Counted from the first letter of the stretch, positions 20,026 to 30,022 are shown. The stretch is DNA of 64,000 bases from an uncultured Roseovarius sp. (GCA_947499555.1 CANMOU010000001.1:682001-746000), one strand, 5' to 3'. Numbers and translations: made by a program. The notes: generated from the letters alone by a model not told the origin.

Positions 20026-20496
20026 CTAGGGCGTTACAATCTGGTACTTTCCGCCCTTGATGCGGATCGCACAGGAATTTGCTGTCAATGGCGGCAGCAC
20101 GCGTGTTGACGTGACCCGCGTATTTTCAATGACGGTCGGGCTGCAGGCCTGAAGCTTGACCTTCTGATAGCCGCGCCCGGCCATGCATTGCGCCTGCACC
20201 GAGCTGCGCAACCCCTCATTTGCATCATAACTTTCCCAGCGACCAGGCCGGATCAGGACGCGGCGCACCGTGCATTGGCCTGTGCTGTTGCAATATCGCC
20301 GGTAGTCATAGACCGGAGGAATGTATCGACGACGGATATCTCTGGGCACTTCCTTGAGCGCAAAGACCCCGCACCGCGTCAAATCACTGTCGACACGGGA
20401 AACTTCGACGCCTTCCTTGTAATAGAGGCTCAGCGGCAAGCATCCGGCCAGCAAAAGGGGAAGGCCAAGCAAAATAAGACTGTGACGCCAATTCAT
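20026..20496 (-). CDS. Putative lipoprotein of unknown function
   Basis: Encodes 156 residues. The N-terminus MNWRHSLILLGLPLLLAGC is a classic lipoprotein signal with lipobox LLAGC, so lipidation at Cys19 is predicted. The mature part is basic and contains several cysteines (TRCG, RYCNSTGQC, AQCMAG, QACSP, NSCAI), which may form disulfides in the periplasm. I recognise no family. It is convergent with ntrX, 14 bases apart, and divergent from trkA. Confidence 0.8.
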   Translation of the reverse strand: MNWRHSLILLGLPLLLAGCLPLSLYYKEGVEVSRVDSDLTRCGVFALKEVPRDIRRRYIPPVYDYRRYCNSTGQCTVRRVLIRPGRWESYDANEGLRSSVQAQCMAGRGYQKVKLQACSPTVIENTRVTSTRVLPPLTANSCAIRIKGGKYQIVTP

Positions 20497-20598
20497 ACGC
20501 CTAAACTACCGCAAACTATGCGCAACGACAAAGCAATTGACCCGTTTGCACCCATCTGTCATGCAACGGGTTCGGGGCGAGACTGAGAGGCATACGCC

Positions 20599-21975
20599 AT
20601 GAAAGTCATCATCTGCGGGGCCGGTCAGGTGGGCTGGCAAATCGCGCGGCATCTATCGGGAGAAAAGAACGACGTTACAGTCGTCGACAACAACGCCGAT
20701 TTGGTGCACCGCGCGACAGAAACCCTTGATGTACAAGGAATAACCGGTTTTGCCAGCTACCCCGATGTGCTCGACAGGGCCGGGGCGCGCGATGCCGACA
20801 TGATCATCGCCGCGACGTATTCCGACGAGGTCAACATGGTGACCTGCCAGGTGGCGCATTCGGTGTTCTCAATCAACCGTAAAATCGCGCGATTGCGCTC
20901 TCAATCCTATCTGGATGCGATTTATTCCGATCTTTACCGCCGCGATCACATGCCCATCGATGTGGTGATCAGCCCCGAACGCGAGGTGGCCGAGGCTGCG
21001 TTGCAACGCATGGCAGCACCCGCCGCTTTTGACACCGAGACCTTTCTGGATGGCACCGCGCAGCTGGTAGGGCTGCGGATTGGACAGGATTGCCCGATCA
21101 TCAACACGCCCTTGCGCCAGCTGTCTGATCTGTTTTCCACCCTGCGCGCGGTGGTTCTGGCCATCCGCCGCGAGGGGCGCCTTTTTGCGCCCGAGGCCGG
21201 GGACCAGATCTTCGCAGGCGACGAAGCTTACGTATTTGCCCATGTTGAGGATATTCCCCGCACGCTGGAAATCTTTGGCAAAACCCAACGCAAGCAGGAA
21301 CGGCTTGTGATCATCGGCGGCGGCAATATCGGACTTGCAGTTGCAGAAACGCTGGAACGCCGTGGAAAGAGCACGCGTGTGAAGGTGATCGAGCGGGAAC
21401 GCAAATGCGCCGAACGCGCCGCAGATGCGCTGGAGCGGACGATTGTTCTCAATGGCGACGGTCTTGATGCGCAATTGCTGGAAGAGGCCGGGATCACCCG
21501 CGCTGATGCGGTTCTTGCCGTCACGGACGATGACAAGACCAACATGCTGGCCGCCGTTCGCGCGAAGGCCGAAGGGTGCCCTTACGCCATCACGCTGATC
21601 AATGACCCGACGCTCATTCCGATGATGGAGCCATTGGGCATTGACGCCTATATCAACCCGCGCGCCACGACGGTCAGCTCGATCCTGCGCCATATTCGCC
21701 ATGGTCGGGTTCGGGCGGTTTATTCCGTCGGCGATGCCGAAGCGGAAGTGATCGAAGCCGAAGTGATGTCGACCTCAACCATTGCCGGGTCGGCCATTCG
21801 CGACATCGATTTTCCCGAGGGCGTTCTTGTCGGAGGCATTCTTCGCAATGGCGAAACCCTCAAACCCGAAGGCAGCATGCGCATCGAGGCTGGTGACTCG
21901 ATCGTGATCTTTGCCCTGGCCGATGACGTTGCAGAGGTTGAGAAACTGCTTCAGGTTTCGATCGACTTCTTCTGA
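20599..21975 (+). CDS. trkA: Trk potassium uptake regulatory subunit TrkA
   Basis: Encodes 458 residues, a peripheral membrane NAD-binding subunit gating TrkH. Two tandem RCK units are present: Rossmann motifs ICGAGQVGWQIA (residues 5-16) and IIGGGNIGLAVAETLE (near 236), each followed by a TrkA-C domain. The length is standard. It sits 12 bases before trkH, with which it forms a K+ uptake operon directly after the ntr block. Confidence 0.96.
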   Translation: MKVIICGAGQVGWQIARHLSGEKNDVTVVDNNADLVHRATETLDVQGITGFASYPDVLDRAGARDADMIIAATYSDEVNMVTCQVAHSVFSINRKIARLRSQSYLDAIYSDLYRRDHMPIDVVISPEREVAEAALQRMAAPAAFDTETFLDGTAQLVGLRIGQDCPIINTPLRQLSDLFSTLRAVVLAIRREGRLFAPEAGDQIFAGDEAYVFAHVEDIPRTLEIFGKTQRKQERLVIIGGGNIGLAVAETLERRGKSTRVKVIERERKCAERAADALERTIVLNGDGLDAQLLEEAGITRADAVLAVTDDDKTNMLAAVRAKAEGCPYAITLINDPTLIPMMEPLGIDAYINPRATTVSSILRHIRHGRVRAVYSVGDAEAEVIEAEVMSTSTIAGSAIRDIDFPEGVLVGGILRNGETLKPEGSMRIEAGDSIVIFALADDVAEVEKLLQVSIDFF

Positions 21976-21987
21976 CACGAACCCGCA

Positions 21988-23508
21988 ATGACAACGCGCT
22001 TGCTCAGCTATCCATTGATCCTTGTCCTGGCGGGGATTTCATGCCTGGCGATGCTCATCCCGGCTTTGCACGCGCTTGTCATCGAAGATCATTCAGTGGC
22101 GCAGGCATTCTTTTATTCCAGCATTCTGGGCCTTGTTTTTGTGATGATCATCGCCGTAGCCATGGCAGGGCGCGACCGATCGGATAATTCCGACATCGAA
22201 AACCTCGCTTCGCTGTTTCTGGCCTATACGGTCTTACCATTGTTCCTTGCCCTGCCGTTCTATGAAGGGCTTGAGACGACGACATTCCTCAATGCCTATG
22301 TCGAGATGGTCTCAAGCCTGACGACGACAGGCGCAACGCTTTTTGATCGCCCGGACCGGCTGGTCGACAGCTTGCATCTCTGGCGGGGGCTTGTGGGCTG
22401 GTTTGGCGGCCTTCTGATCTGGGTTTCGGCTTCGGCCGTGCTGGCATCGATGTATCTGGGCGGATTCGAGGTTACGGTCTCGGGTGAGCCGGGGCAGAGC
22501 GATCAGCGCACCACAAGGTTTCAGCGGGCCAGCTCGGCCAGACGGCTGGCGCAGGTGACCAAGGAACTGGCCCCGATCTATTTCGGTTTGACCAGCGCGC
22601 TCTGGATCATGCTTCTGATCAGCGGCGAAGACCCTCTTGTTGCTGCCATTCACGCCATGTCGACCATGTCGACAAGCGGCATCTCTTCTGTCGGCGGTAT
22701 GGAGAACGCAAATTCCGGGTTCGGCGGCGAGGCGGTCATCTTCTTGTTCATGCTGTTCGCCCTCTCGCGCCTGACGTTTTCGACCGATACGCTCAACACC
22801 GCACGCACCGGTCTGCTGAATGACCCGGAGTTCCGCATTGGTATAGCCCTCGTGATAGGCGTGCCACTTCTGCTGTTCTCAAGGCATTGGCTTGCGGCGC
22901 TTGAGGTTGATGAGGTGGAAAGCCTCACAGATGCGGTCAACGCCCTCTGGGGTGGCATGTTCACCGTCTTGTCGTTTCTGTCCACGACCGGATTTGAAAG
23001 CGCCTCCTGGGGCACCGCGCGCGATTGGTCCGGCCTTGGGACACCGGGGCTTGTCCTGCTGGGACTGGCAATTCTGGGCGGTGGCGTTGCCACAACCGCC
23101 GGCGGGGTCAAGCTCTTGCGGGTCTATGCGCTTTACCTCAACGGCAAGCGTGAAATGGAGCGGCTTATCCATCCCTCGTCGGTGGGGCGCGCAAGCTCGT
23201 CCAGTCGGCGCATCCGCAAGCGCGGTGCTTTCATTGCCTGGATCTTCTTCATGCTTTTCGCGGTCAGCCTGGCAATTGTCACCATGATCATGGCGGCGCT
23301 TGGTCAGGATCTTGAGAACGCGCTTGTGCTGACCATTGCCGCGCTTGCCACAGCCGGTCCGCTGACACAGGCCGCCGCGGATCAACCCATCGCCCTTATT
23401 GAAATGTCAGTGGCCGCTAAGCTTGTCTTTTCTGCGGCCATGGTGGTGGGGCGAATGGAGACGTTGGCGATCATCGCACTTTTCAATCCCGGATTGTGGC
23501 GGGATTGA
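21988..23508 (+). CDS. trkH: Trk-type potassium transporter membrane subunit
   Basis: Encodes 506 residues with about ten hydrophobic segments. The filter-like pore loops are visible as SSLTTTGATLF (near 110), STMSTSGISSVGG (near 230), FLSTTGFESAS (near 332) and LTIAALATAGPLT (near 455), the four-fold P-loop arrangement of TrkH/KtrB. TrkA is encoded immediately upstream and would regulate it. Confidence 0.94.
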   Translation: MTTRLLSYPLILVLAGISCLAMLIPALHALVIEDHSVAQAFFYSSILGLVFVMIIAVAMAGRDRSDNSDIENLASLFLAYTVLPLFLALPFYEGLETTTFLNAYVEMVSSLTTTGATLFDRPDRLVDSLHLWRGLVGWFGGLLIWVSASAVLASMYLGGFEVTVSGEPGQSDQRTTRFQRASSARRLAQVTKELAPIYFGLTSALWIMLLISGEDPLVAAIHAMSTMSTSGISSVGGMENANSGFGGEAVIFLFMLFALSRLTFSTDTLNTARTGLLNDPEFRIGIALVIGVPLLLFSRHWLAALEVDEVESLTDAVNALWGGMFTVLSFLSTTGFESASWGTARDWSGLGTPGLVLLGLAILGGGVATTAGGVKLLRVYALYLNGKREMERLIHPSSVGRASSSSRRIRKRGAFIAWIFFMLFAVSLAIVTMIMAALGQDLENALVLTIAALATAGPLTQAAADQPIALIEMSVAAKLVFSAAMVVGRMETLAIIALFNPGLWRD

Positions 23509-23642
23509 CACCCAGCCGGGACCACACATCGCAAGGATATGATTTTAGGGCTGGAAACTCGGCTCGGCGCAATCCATACTCGATCCAAGGGAGAGAAGGC
23601 ATCCACAAAGGATGTCCGTAATAACAAAGGCTTATTTGAACG

Positions 23643-23882
23643 ATGGCGACAGATCGACAAAATTTACAGGATGCGTTCCTGAACCAGGTGAGAAAGACCA
23701 AAATTCCGGTTACGGTCTTTTTGATCAATGGTGTCAAACTTCAGGGCGTTATCACCTGGTTTGACAATTTCTGCATTCTGCTGCGCCGGGATGGCCAATC
23801 ACAGCTTGTCTATAAGCATGCTGTTTCCACGATCATGCCATCTCAACCTGTGAACCTTTATGACGGTGACGACGCAAGTTGA
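23643..23882 (+). CDS. hfq: RNA chaperone Hfq
   Basis: Encodes 79 residues, an Sm-fold hexameric RNA chaperone for sRNA-mRNA pairing. [32 protein letters not shown] gives the Sm1 motif and [10 protein letters not shown] the Sm2 motif. The short C-terminus is typical of alphaproteobacterial Hfq. The stop overlaps the hflX start (TGATG), giving the common hfq-hflX pair. Confidence 0.98.
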   Translation: MATDRQNLQDAFLNQVRKTKIPVTVFLINGVKLQGVITWFDNFCILLRRDGQSQLVYKHAVSTIMPSQPVNLYDGDDAS

Positions 23883-25156
23883 TGCCATCGGATGGCGCAG
23901 ACACTCGCGCATGGGTGCTGCATCCTGACATTCCCAGCCAAGACAAGGTTCGCGACCCGTCGCGCGCGCTCGAAGAAGCTGTGTCGCTGGCGCATGCCCT
24001 TCCAGGTATCGAGGTTTACGGCGGCAGCGTTGTCCGTCTGGCGCGCCCGCATCCAGGTATGCTTTTTGGCAAAGGCAAGATTGAAGAGCTCAAGGCTCAT
24101 GTTACGGCCGAAGACCTTGAGCTTGTTCTGATCGATGGTCCTGTAAGCCCGGTCCAACAGCGAAATCTGGAAAAAGCACTCGGGGTCAAGCTGCTTGATC
24201 GCACCGGGCTTATCCTTGAGATTTTCAGTGATCGGGCCGCCACGCGGGAAGGGGTGCTCCAGGTCGAGATGGCGGCACTCAGCTATCAACGTACGCGCCT
24301 TGTGCGGGCCTGGACCCACCTAGAACGCCAGCGCGGCGGGCTGGGCTTTGTGGGCGGTCCTGGTGAAACCCAGATCGAAGCCGACCGCCGCGCAATTGAC
24401 GACCAGCTTGTGCGCCTGCGCCGACAGCTCGACAAGGTCGTCAAGACCCGCAGCCTGCACCGCGAGGCACGCGCCAAAGTGCCGTTCCCGATTGTTGCGC
24501 TGGTGGGGTATACCAACGCGGGCAAGTCGACCTTGTTCAATCATCTGACAGGGGCTGCAGTGATGGCCAAGGACATGCTCTTTGCCACGCTTGATCCCAC
24601 GATGCGCAAAATCAACCTGCCCGAGGGTGGGCCCGAGGTGATCCTGAGCGACACTGTGGGCTTCATAAGCGATCTGCCGACCGAGCTTGTAGCCGCGTTT
24701 CGTGCCACGCTCGAGGAGGTGACCGCCGCCGATCTTATCTGCCATGTGCGTGACATTTCTCACCCTGAAACAGAGGCACAGGCCCAGGATGTACGCGATA
24801 TCCTGGAAAACCTTGGCGTCGTCGAGACGACACCGCAGATTGAGATCTGGAACAAGATCGATCTTCTTGACACCGAGACGCGCAATGTTGTCGAGAACCG
24901 CGCCACGCGTCTTCCAAACGTCCAGCTTCTGTCGGCGGTCAGCGGCGAGGGGATAGCAGCGCTCTCTGAGGCGATCATCACCGCCCTGGCGGGCAAAACG
25001 CAGGAAGAGACGCTTGAGCTTGGTTTCGATGCGGGCCGCCAGCGCGCCTGGCTTTTTGAAAAAGGTCTGGTTGAGAACGAGGCGCAGTCCGAGCAGGGTT
25101 ACACGCTGACGGTGCGTTGGAGCGAGAAGCAAAAGGCGCAATTCGGCGCGCTATAG
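23882..25156 (+). CDS. hflX: Ribosome-associated GTPase HflX
   Basis: Encodes 424 residues from ATG 23882, chosen over the adjoining TTG because it overlaps the hfq stop. The N-terminal HflX domain has the VRLARPHPGMLFGKGKIEEL and ERQRGGLGFVGGPGETQIE motifs. The G domain starts near 205 with VALVGYTNAGKSTLFN, DTVGFISDLP (G3) and NKIDLLD (G4). HflX dissociates stalled or hibernating ribosomes. Confidence 0.96.
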   Translation: MPSDGADTRAWVLHPDIPSQDKVRDPSRALEEAVSLAHALPGIEVYGGSVVRLARPHPGMLFGKGKIEELKAHVTAEDLELVLIDGPVSPVQQRNLEKALGVKLLDRTGLILEIFSDRAATREGVLQVEMAALSYQRTRLVRAWTHLERQRGGLGFVGGPGETQIEADRRAIDDQLVRLRRQLDKVVKTRSLHREARAKVPFPIVALVGYTNAGKSTLFNHLTGAAVMAKDMLFATLDPTMRKINLPEGGPEVILSDTVGFISDLPTELVAAFRATLEEVTAADLICHVRDISHPETEAQAQDVRDILENLGVVETTPQIEIWNKIDLLDTETRNVVENRATRLPNVQLLSAVSGEGIAALSEAIITALAGKTQEETLELGFDAGRQRAWLFEKGLVENEAQSEQGYTLTVRWSEKQKAQFGAL

Positions 25157-25229
25157 TCCCGGCCTTGTGACTTGCAGTCAGACAACAGGACGCACATATC
25201 GGACCTACCTACAGATAGGGAACCCTGAC

Positions 25230-25847
25230 ATGGCCAAAGCTTTCGCCGAACTTGCCTTCACCGATACCGTCCGAGAGATGCAGCAAGAGCAGGGCTCTGC
25301 GCGCATGTACGAGCGGGTTCTTGCGCCGGATGCGCCGCAGGACAATCGGCTCGGACCCGATGAAAGACAATTCATCGCGCTGCGGGACGGATTCTACCAG
25401 TCAACGGTGAGTGAGACGGGCTGGCCCTATGTGCAGTTTCGCGGTGGGCCGCGCGGGTTTCTGAAAGCCCTGGACGACAAGACGCTGGCCTATGCTGATT
25501 TTCGAGGCAACCGCCAATATATCAGCACCGGCAATCTTCGCGGCGACGACCGGATTGCGATGATCCTTGTGGACTATCCCAATTCGGCGCGGCTGAAGAT
25601 CCTTGGCCGCGCAAAGTTGTCGGATGATCCCGAACTGATCGCAAAACTGCAGGATGTAGGCTACAAGGCCCGCCCAGAGCGCGCGGTGGTCATTACCGTG
25701 GAAGGTTTTGACTGGAACTGCCCGCAGCATTTGCCTGTGCGTCTGACGATGGAAGAGCTTCAGCCCATCCTTGCGCCCTTCCAGCAGGAGCTGGCCACCC
25801 TCAGAGAGGAAAACGCGGCCCTCAGGGAGAAACTGGCAGAGGGATGA
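25230..25847 (+). CDS. Pyridoxamine 5'-phosphate oxidase-like (PPOX) FMN-binding protein
   Basis: Encodes 205 residues from ATG 25230, which has an AGGGAA upstream. In-frame codons further upstream are less plausible. DERQFIALRDGFYQSTVSETGWPYVQFRGGPRGFL and FRGNRQYISTGNLRGDDRIAMILVDYP are typical of the split-barrel flavin-binding family. A C-terminal coiled-coil tail (QELATLREENAALREKL) follows. Close relatives are uncharacterised, and the substrate is unknown. It is monocistronic and convergent with prfC. Confidence 0.85.
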   Translation: MAKAFAELAFTDTVREMQQEQGSARMYERVLAPDAPQDNRLGPDERQFIALRDGFYQSTVSETGWPYVQFRGGPRGFLKALDDKTLAYADFRGNRQYISTGNLRGDDRIAMILVDYPNSARLKILGRAKLSDDPELIAKLQDVGYKARPERAVVITVEGFDWNCPQHLPVRLTMEELQPILAPFQQELATLREENAALREKLAEG

Positions 25848-25924
25848 TCAGGGCAGGGGGTCGGGATGTGCGGCCAGACAAATAGAGCCCACCTGGCTCG
25901 TTGGCCCACCGTCTCAAGTGGCCT

Positions 25925-27532
25925 TTACACCATCATCTCTTTCGTCGCCGAAAGCGTGACGTCTGGGTAATCCCGCTCCACGCGGTCGATGTCCCATTGC
26001 AGGCGCGTCAGATAAACGGTGTCGCCGTCATTATCTGCTGCAATATGCTGCTTGTTCGCTGCTGCAAAAGCTTCCACCGCGTCTTTTGGGCCATGCACCC
26101 AGCGGGCTGAAGTGAACTGGGATTGCTCAAAGCGCACCGGCAGGCCGTATTCCAGCTCAATCCGGCTGCCCAGCACTTCGAATTGCAACTGGCCGACAAC
26201 GCCGACGATAAAGCCCGAACCCAGTGTGGGCTTGAAGACCTTGGCGGCACCTTCCTCGGCGAATTGCATCAGCGCCTTCTCCAGATGCTTGGCTTTCATG
26301 GGATCTCCCGCGCGGCAGTTCTGCAGCAGCTCCGGCGCGAAAGACGGGATGCCGGTCACGCGCAGGGCCTCGCCTTCGGTGAGCGTATCACCAATACGCA
26401 ATTGGCCGTGGTTGGGAATGCCGATGATATCGCCCGCCCAGGCCTCTTCGGCGAGTTCGCGATCAGCTGCGAGGAAAAGCACGGGGTTTGAGACCGCCAT
26501 GGGCTTTTTCGTGCGCACATGGGTAAGCTTCATGCCGCGTTTGAAATGCCCGGACGCCATACGCACGAACGCCACACGGTCACGGTGCTTAGGATCCATA
26601 TTGGCCTGTACTTTGAAGACAAAGCCGGAAACCTTTGATTCCTCTGGCGAAATCTGACGTGGCTCGGCACTTTGCGGCTGCGGCTCGGGCCCATAGGTGC
26701 CGATCCCGTCCATTAATTCCTTCACTCCAAAGGAGTTGATCGCGGAGCCAAACCAGATGGGGGTCATATGCCCCTCCAGCACAGATTGGGGGTTGAGGGC
26801 GGGCAGCAATTCGCGCGCCATTTCAAGGTCTTCGCGCAGCTTCTCAACAAGATTGGCAGGAACATGTTCGGCCAGCCTGGGATCATCCAATCCGTCAATC
26901 GCAATGCTTTCCGCCACCTTGTTGCGGTCCGCGCGGTCCATCAGTTCGAGCCGGTCATTCAGCATGTCGTAACAGCCTATGAAATCGCGACCCACTCCGA
27001 TGGGCCAGGAGGCTGGTGTGACATCAATTGCCAGCATCTCCTGAATTTCGTCGATGATCTCAAATGTATCTCGGCTTTCTCGATCCATCTTGTTGCAGAA
27101 AGTCAGGATCGGCAGGTCGCGCAGACGGCAAACCTCAAAAAGCTTTTGCGTCTGGCTTTCCACGCCCTTGGCGCCATCGATCACCATCACGGCTGCATCC
27201 ACGGCCGTCAGCGTGCGGTAGGTGTCTTCGGAGAAATCGCTATGGCCCGGCGTGTCCACAAGATTGAAGCGGAAAGTGTTGAAATCAAACGACATCGCAG
27301 AAGCCGAGACAGAGATGCCGCGGTCCTTCTCCATTTGCATGAAGTCTGACCGCGTGCGCCGTGCCTCGCCCTTTGCACGCACCTGTCCGGCCATCTGAAT
27401 GGCACCGCCATAAAGCAGAAACTTCTCGGTCAGCGTTGTTTTTCCCGCATCCGGGTGGCTGATGATGGCAAAGGTGCGCCGCCGGGCAATCTCGCTCGGC
27501 AGGTCAGGGCGATTTGTGGTTTGGTCCAACAT
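25925..27532 (-). CDS. prfC: Peptide chain release factor 3
   Basis: Encodes 535 residues from ATG 27532 (MLDQTTNRPDLPSEIARRR); the upstream extension is not family-like. RF3 is the translational GTPase that recycles RF1/RF2. G1 is SHPDAGKTTLTEK, G3 DTPGHSDF and G4 CNKMDRE, and the RF3-specific C-terminal domain contains GVVGQLQFEVL near residue 430. Length and domains are standard. Confidence 0.97.
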   Translation of the reverse strand: MLDQTTNRPDLPSEIARRRTFAIISHPDAGKTTLTEKFLLYGGAIQMAGQVRAKGEARRTRSDFMQMEKDRGISVSASAMSFDFNTFRFNLVDTPGHSDFSEDTYRTLTAVDAAVMVIDGAKGVESQTQKLFEVCRLRDLPILTFCNKMDRESRDTFEIIDEIQEMLAIDVTPASWPIGVGRDFIGCYDMLNDRLELMDRADRNKVAESIAIDGLDDPRLAEHVPANLVEKLREDLEMARELLPALNPQSVLEGHMTPIWFGSAINSFGVKELMDGIGTYGPEPQPQSAEPRQISPEESKVSGFVFKVQANMDPKHRDRVAFVRMASGHFKRGMKLTHVRTKKPMAVSNPVLFLAADRELAEEAWAGDIIGIPNHGQLRIGDTLTEGEALRVTGIPSFAPELLQNCRAGDPMKAKHLEKALMQFAEEGAAKVFKPTLGSGFIVGVVGQLQFEVLGSRIELEYGLPVRFEQSQFTSARWVHGPKDAVEAFAAANKQHIAADNDGDTVYLTRLQWDIDRVERDYPDVTLSATKEMMV

Positions 27533-27696
27533 GCGCGCCGTATAGAGCCCCAATGTCGCGCACGCAATATCCCCTGACTGAAGGGACGCATGACAGTTTC
27601 CGTCAGCAGCCATCCGCCGGCGCTTCTTCTGCTGTAGACGACCGATGAGATTTGTGAGACGATCAGAACATTACATGAACATCAGGGAGTTTCATC

Positions 27697-28083
27697 ATGT
27701 CACTTATGGACGTTGCGAATGAATTGGTCGCCGGGTGCCGGGAGGACCGGGAAGGTGCGAATTTGGACAAGCTTTATGCTGAAGATGCCGTCTCGGTTGA
27801 GGCGATGGCCATGGAGGAAACCGGAATGGGCCGCGAAGCCAGAGGCCTTGATGCCATCAAGGGCAAGCATGAATGGTGGAACAATAGCATGGAAATGCTG
27901 GAAGGTACGATCAGCGATCCGATGCCGCATGGCGATGACAAGTTTGCCGTGATCTTCAAAATGAAAGCCAAGGAAAAGGCGAGCGGCAACGTCATGGATA
28001 TGGAAGAGGTGGGTGTCTACACCGTCAAAGATGGCAAGATCATCCGCGAAGAGTTCTTCTATTCCATGGATGGCGGAAGCTAG
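27697..28083 (+). CDS. NTF2/SnoaL-like fold protein
   Basis: Encodes 128 residues. The NTF2-like pattern is visible: an N-terminal helix with LYAEDAVSVEA, then DAIKGKHEWWNNSMEM and a C-terminal antiparallel sheet (FAVIFKMKAKEK, EVGVYTVKDGKIIREEFFY). Such proteins bind small molecules or catalyse isomerisation or hydration, but no substrate is evident. A fair ribosome-binding site (CAGGGAG) precedes the start. It is convergent with the Hint protein gene, overlapping it by four bases. Confidence 0.8.
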   Translation: MSLMDVANELVAGCREDREGANLDKLYAEDAVSVEAMAMEETGMGREARGLDAIKGKHEWWNNSMEMLEGTISDPMPHGDDKFAVIFKMKAKEKASGNVMDMEEVGVYTVKDGKIIREEFFYSMDGGS

Positions 28084-29114
28084 TCGCGCGACGCCCGCTT
28101 GAGAAGATCTGCCGCGTCGGGATGCTTCAGAAGGTTTTCACCAACCTCGTACGCCTGATGCGGCTGGTCGCCATGAACCTTGAGGCTGTCGCCCATGCTT
28201 TCGCCAACATCCTGCGGCAGGGCCGCACGTGTGCGAGAATCGATAAGAAGCGTCTCGGCGGCGATCCCTTCGGCATAGATGATCTGATGGCTGTCGAAGA
28301 GCAGTTGGAAATAGTCAACGAAGCCACCGTCCTCTTGCACGACTGTGTCGCCATTCAAAAGGTGACGCGCGCGCACGAGAACCTCGGAACGACCGGCGCC
28401 AAGCGCATCGGAACGCTGGTAGATGAAAAGCCGGTGTTCGGGGCTAAGAACAAGATCATTGGTGTTGTTGAGCGCGCCCGCCCGGATGCGAATGGGGGCA
28501 AATTCACCCACGGCGCGCACAGTCGACTGGCCGATCCAACGGATACGTTGCACGCCCTCATCGCGTGTCAGAACCTCATCGCCCACGCGCAGATCCTCGA
28601 TCGGGACCTGCGTGCCGGATGCCATGGTAATGTGGGTGCCGCGCGAGAAAGACACGCAGGCCACGTCGGCAAATTTCTGCAGCGCGTTATGCTGATCGAC
28701 GCCAACCAGCGCGTAGCCGATCTTGGGATGGATCGGGGCCAGCGGCAGCACATAAACCTGAGCGACGTGATCGCCCTTGTCGACCTCCACAAGCACAAGA
28801 AGTTCGGTGGTCTTCCCGGTGTTCGACATCATCGTGAGGCAACAGTCCAGGTGAACAACCGTGCCTGGAGCGCCCAGATCCGTCTCCGGCGCAATTGCGA
28901 AACCGCCGGTATCACTGACCGAGAGTGTCAGGCGATGCTGCTGCGCGCTCTGGCGCAGGTCGTAGATATCATCAAGATCAAGCTCACCGGCAAAAGAAAT
29001 CGGGTCGCCCAGATTCGCGCCATTGATGACACTGAAATCCTCAGCCAGGTAGACCGGGACCGAATAGGTCGGACCGTTGCTTTCTGTCCTCATAAAAAAA
29101 TCCCGAAAACTCAT
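28080..29114 (-). CDS. Hedgehog/intein (Hint) domain protein
   Basis: Encodes 344 residues. A Hint domain spans roughly residues 153-300, starting at Cys153 (ACVSFSRGTHI). It includes VPIEDLRVGDEVLTRD and the LSPEHRLFI histidine motif, as in the Hint_2 family common in Roseobacter-group bacteria. No C-terminal HN-C splice junction is seen, so classical intein splicing is unlikely; autoproteolysis at Cys153 is possible. The first 150 residues are beta-rich and unassigned. No secretion signal is evident. Function unknown. Confidence 0.82.
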   Translation of the reverse strand: MSFRDFFMRTESNGPTYSVPVYLAEDFSVINGANLGDPISFAGELDLDDIYDLRQSAQQHRLTLSVSDTGGFAIAPETDLGAPGTVVHLDCCLTMMSNTGKTTELLVLVEVDKGDHVAQVYVLPLAPIHPKIGYALVGVDQHNALQKFADVACVSFSRGTHITMASGTQVPIEDLRVGDEVLTRDEGVQRIRWIGQSTVRAVGEFAPIRIRAGALNNTNDLVLSPEHRLFIYQRSDALGAGRSEVLVRARHLLNGDTVVQEDGGFVDYFQLLFDSHQIIYAEGIAAETLLIDSRTRAALPQDVGESMGDSLKVHGDQPHQAYEVGENLLKHPDAADLLKRASRD

Positions 29115-29239
29115 AAGTACCAGTGCTGGAACAGCTTAATAAGGAATATGGCGCAAACAGGTCAACGGCTTGGTGTTTTACTGGCGTACCTTCGCTCAGT
29201 TCGGTTAGATGCAAGAGCTTACCCAGGGAGGACATGAAC

Positions 29240-30019
29240 ATGGATTTGGGAATAAATGGTAAACGGGCGTTGGTTTGTGCGTCATCAAAGGGTTTGGGCC
29301 TGGGATGCGCGCGTGCATTGGCCGAAGCCGGTGTTGACCTTGTCATGAACGCCCGTGGCGCGGATGCTCTGGAGGCTGCGGCGTCAGATATTCGCAAGGA
29401 TTTCGGTGTTTCTGTCGAAACAGTCGCCGCCGATGTCACAACCGAAGCAAGCCGCGAACCGGTTCTGGCGGCGGCCAAAGGCGTCGATATCCTTGTGACC
29501 AACGCGGGTGGCCCGCCGCCTGGCATGTGGTCGGACTGGGACCGCGAGGACTTCATCAAGGCGCTTGACGCCAATATGCTCACACCGATTGCCTTCATGA
29601 AGGCGCTCTTGCCGGATATGATGGCGCAAGGCTGGGGCCGGGTGGTCAACATCACCTCGGTTAGCGTGAAAGCTCCGGTCCCCGTGCTGGGCCTTAGCAA
29701 CTCGGCGCGGGCAGGCCTGACCGGCTATGTAGCGGGAACATCTCGCCAGGTTGCCGGAAAAGGCGTCTGTATCAACAACTTGCAACCCGGAATTCATGCA
29801 ACGGAACGCGCCGATGCTCTGGATAGCGGTGTGGTCAAGGCACAGGGTGTCACGATGGAGGAAGCCCGCGCGCAGCGCGCAGCGACAATCCCGGCCGGGC
29901 GCTATGGCACAATAGAGGAATTCGGCGCGGCCTGTGCGTTCCTGTGCAGTCAGCATGCCGGGTTCATTATCGGGCAGAATATCCTTCTCGATGGCGGCGC
30001 GACGAATACGACGATGTGA
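29240..30019 (+). CDS. SDR-fold protein lacking the catalytic Tyr-Lys pair
   Basis: Encodes 259 residues from ATG 29240, seven bases after GGGAGGA. The cofactor motif CASSKGLGLGCA and TNAGGPPPG are present, as is the catalytic serine position in VVNITSVS (Ser140). At the expected Tyr-x3-Lys site the sequence is LSNSARAGL, putting serine at 153 and arginine at 157. This matches a divergent SDR subfamily often annotated as 3-oxoacyl-ACP reductase, so ordinary reductase activity is doubtful. It lies three bases before the alkC-like gene. Confidence 0.85.
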   Translation: MDLGINGKRALVCASSKGLGLGCARALAEAGVDLVMNARGADALEAAASDIRKDFGVSVETVAADVTTEASREPVLAAAKGVDILVTNAGGPPPGMWSDWDREDFIKALDANMLTPIAFMKALLPDMMAQGWGRVVNITSVSVKAPVPVLGLSNSARAGLTGYVAGTSRQVAGKGVCINNLQPGIHATERADALDSGVVKAQGVTMEEARAQRAATIPAGRYGTIEEFGAACAFLCSQHAGFIIGQNILLDGGATNTTM

Positions 30020-30022
30020 TCC

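Noticed and set aside
20869-21702. A 277-codon minus-strand frame inside trkA
   Set aside because: Antisense shadow of trkA with no domain features.
28122-29237. A 371-codon plus-strand frame
   Set aside because: Antisense to the Hint-domain gene, with no recognisable domain of its own.
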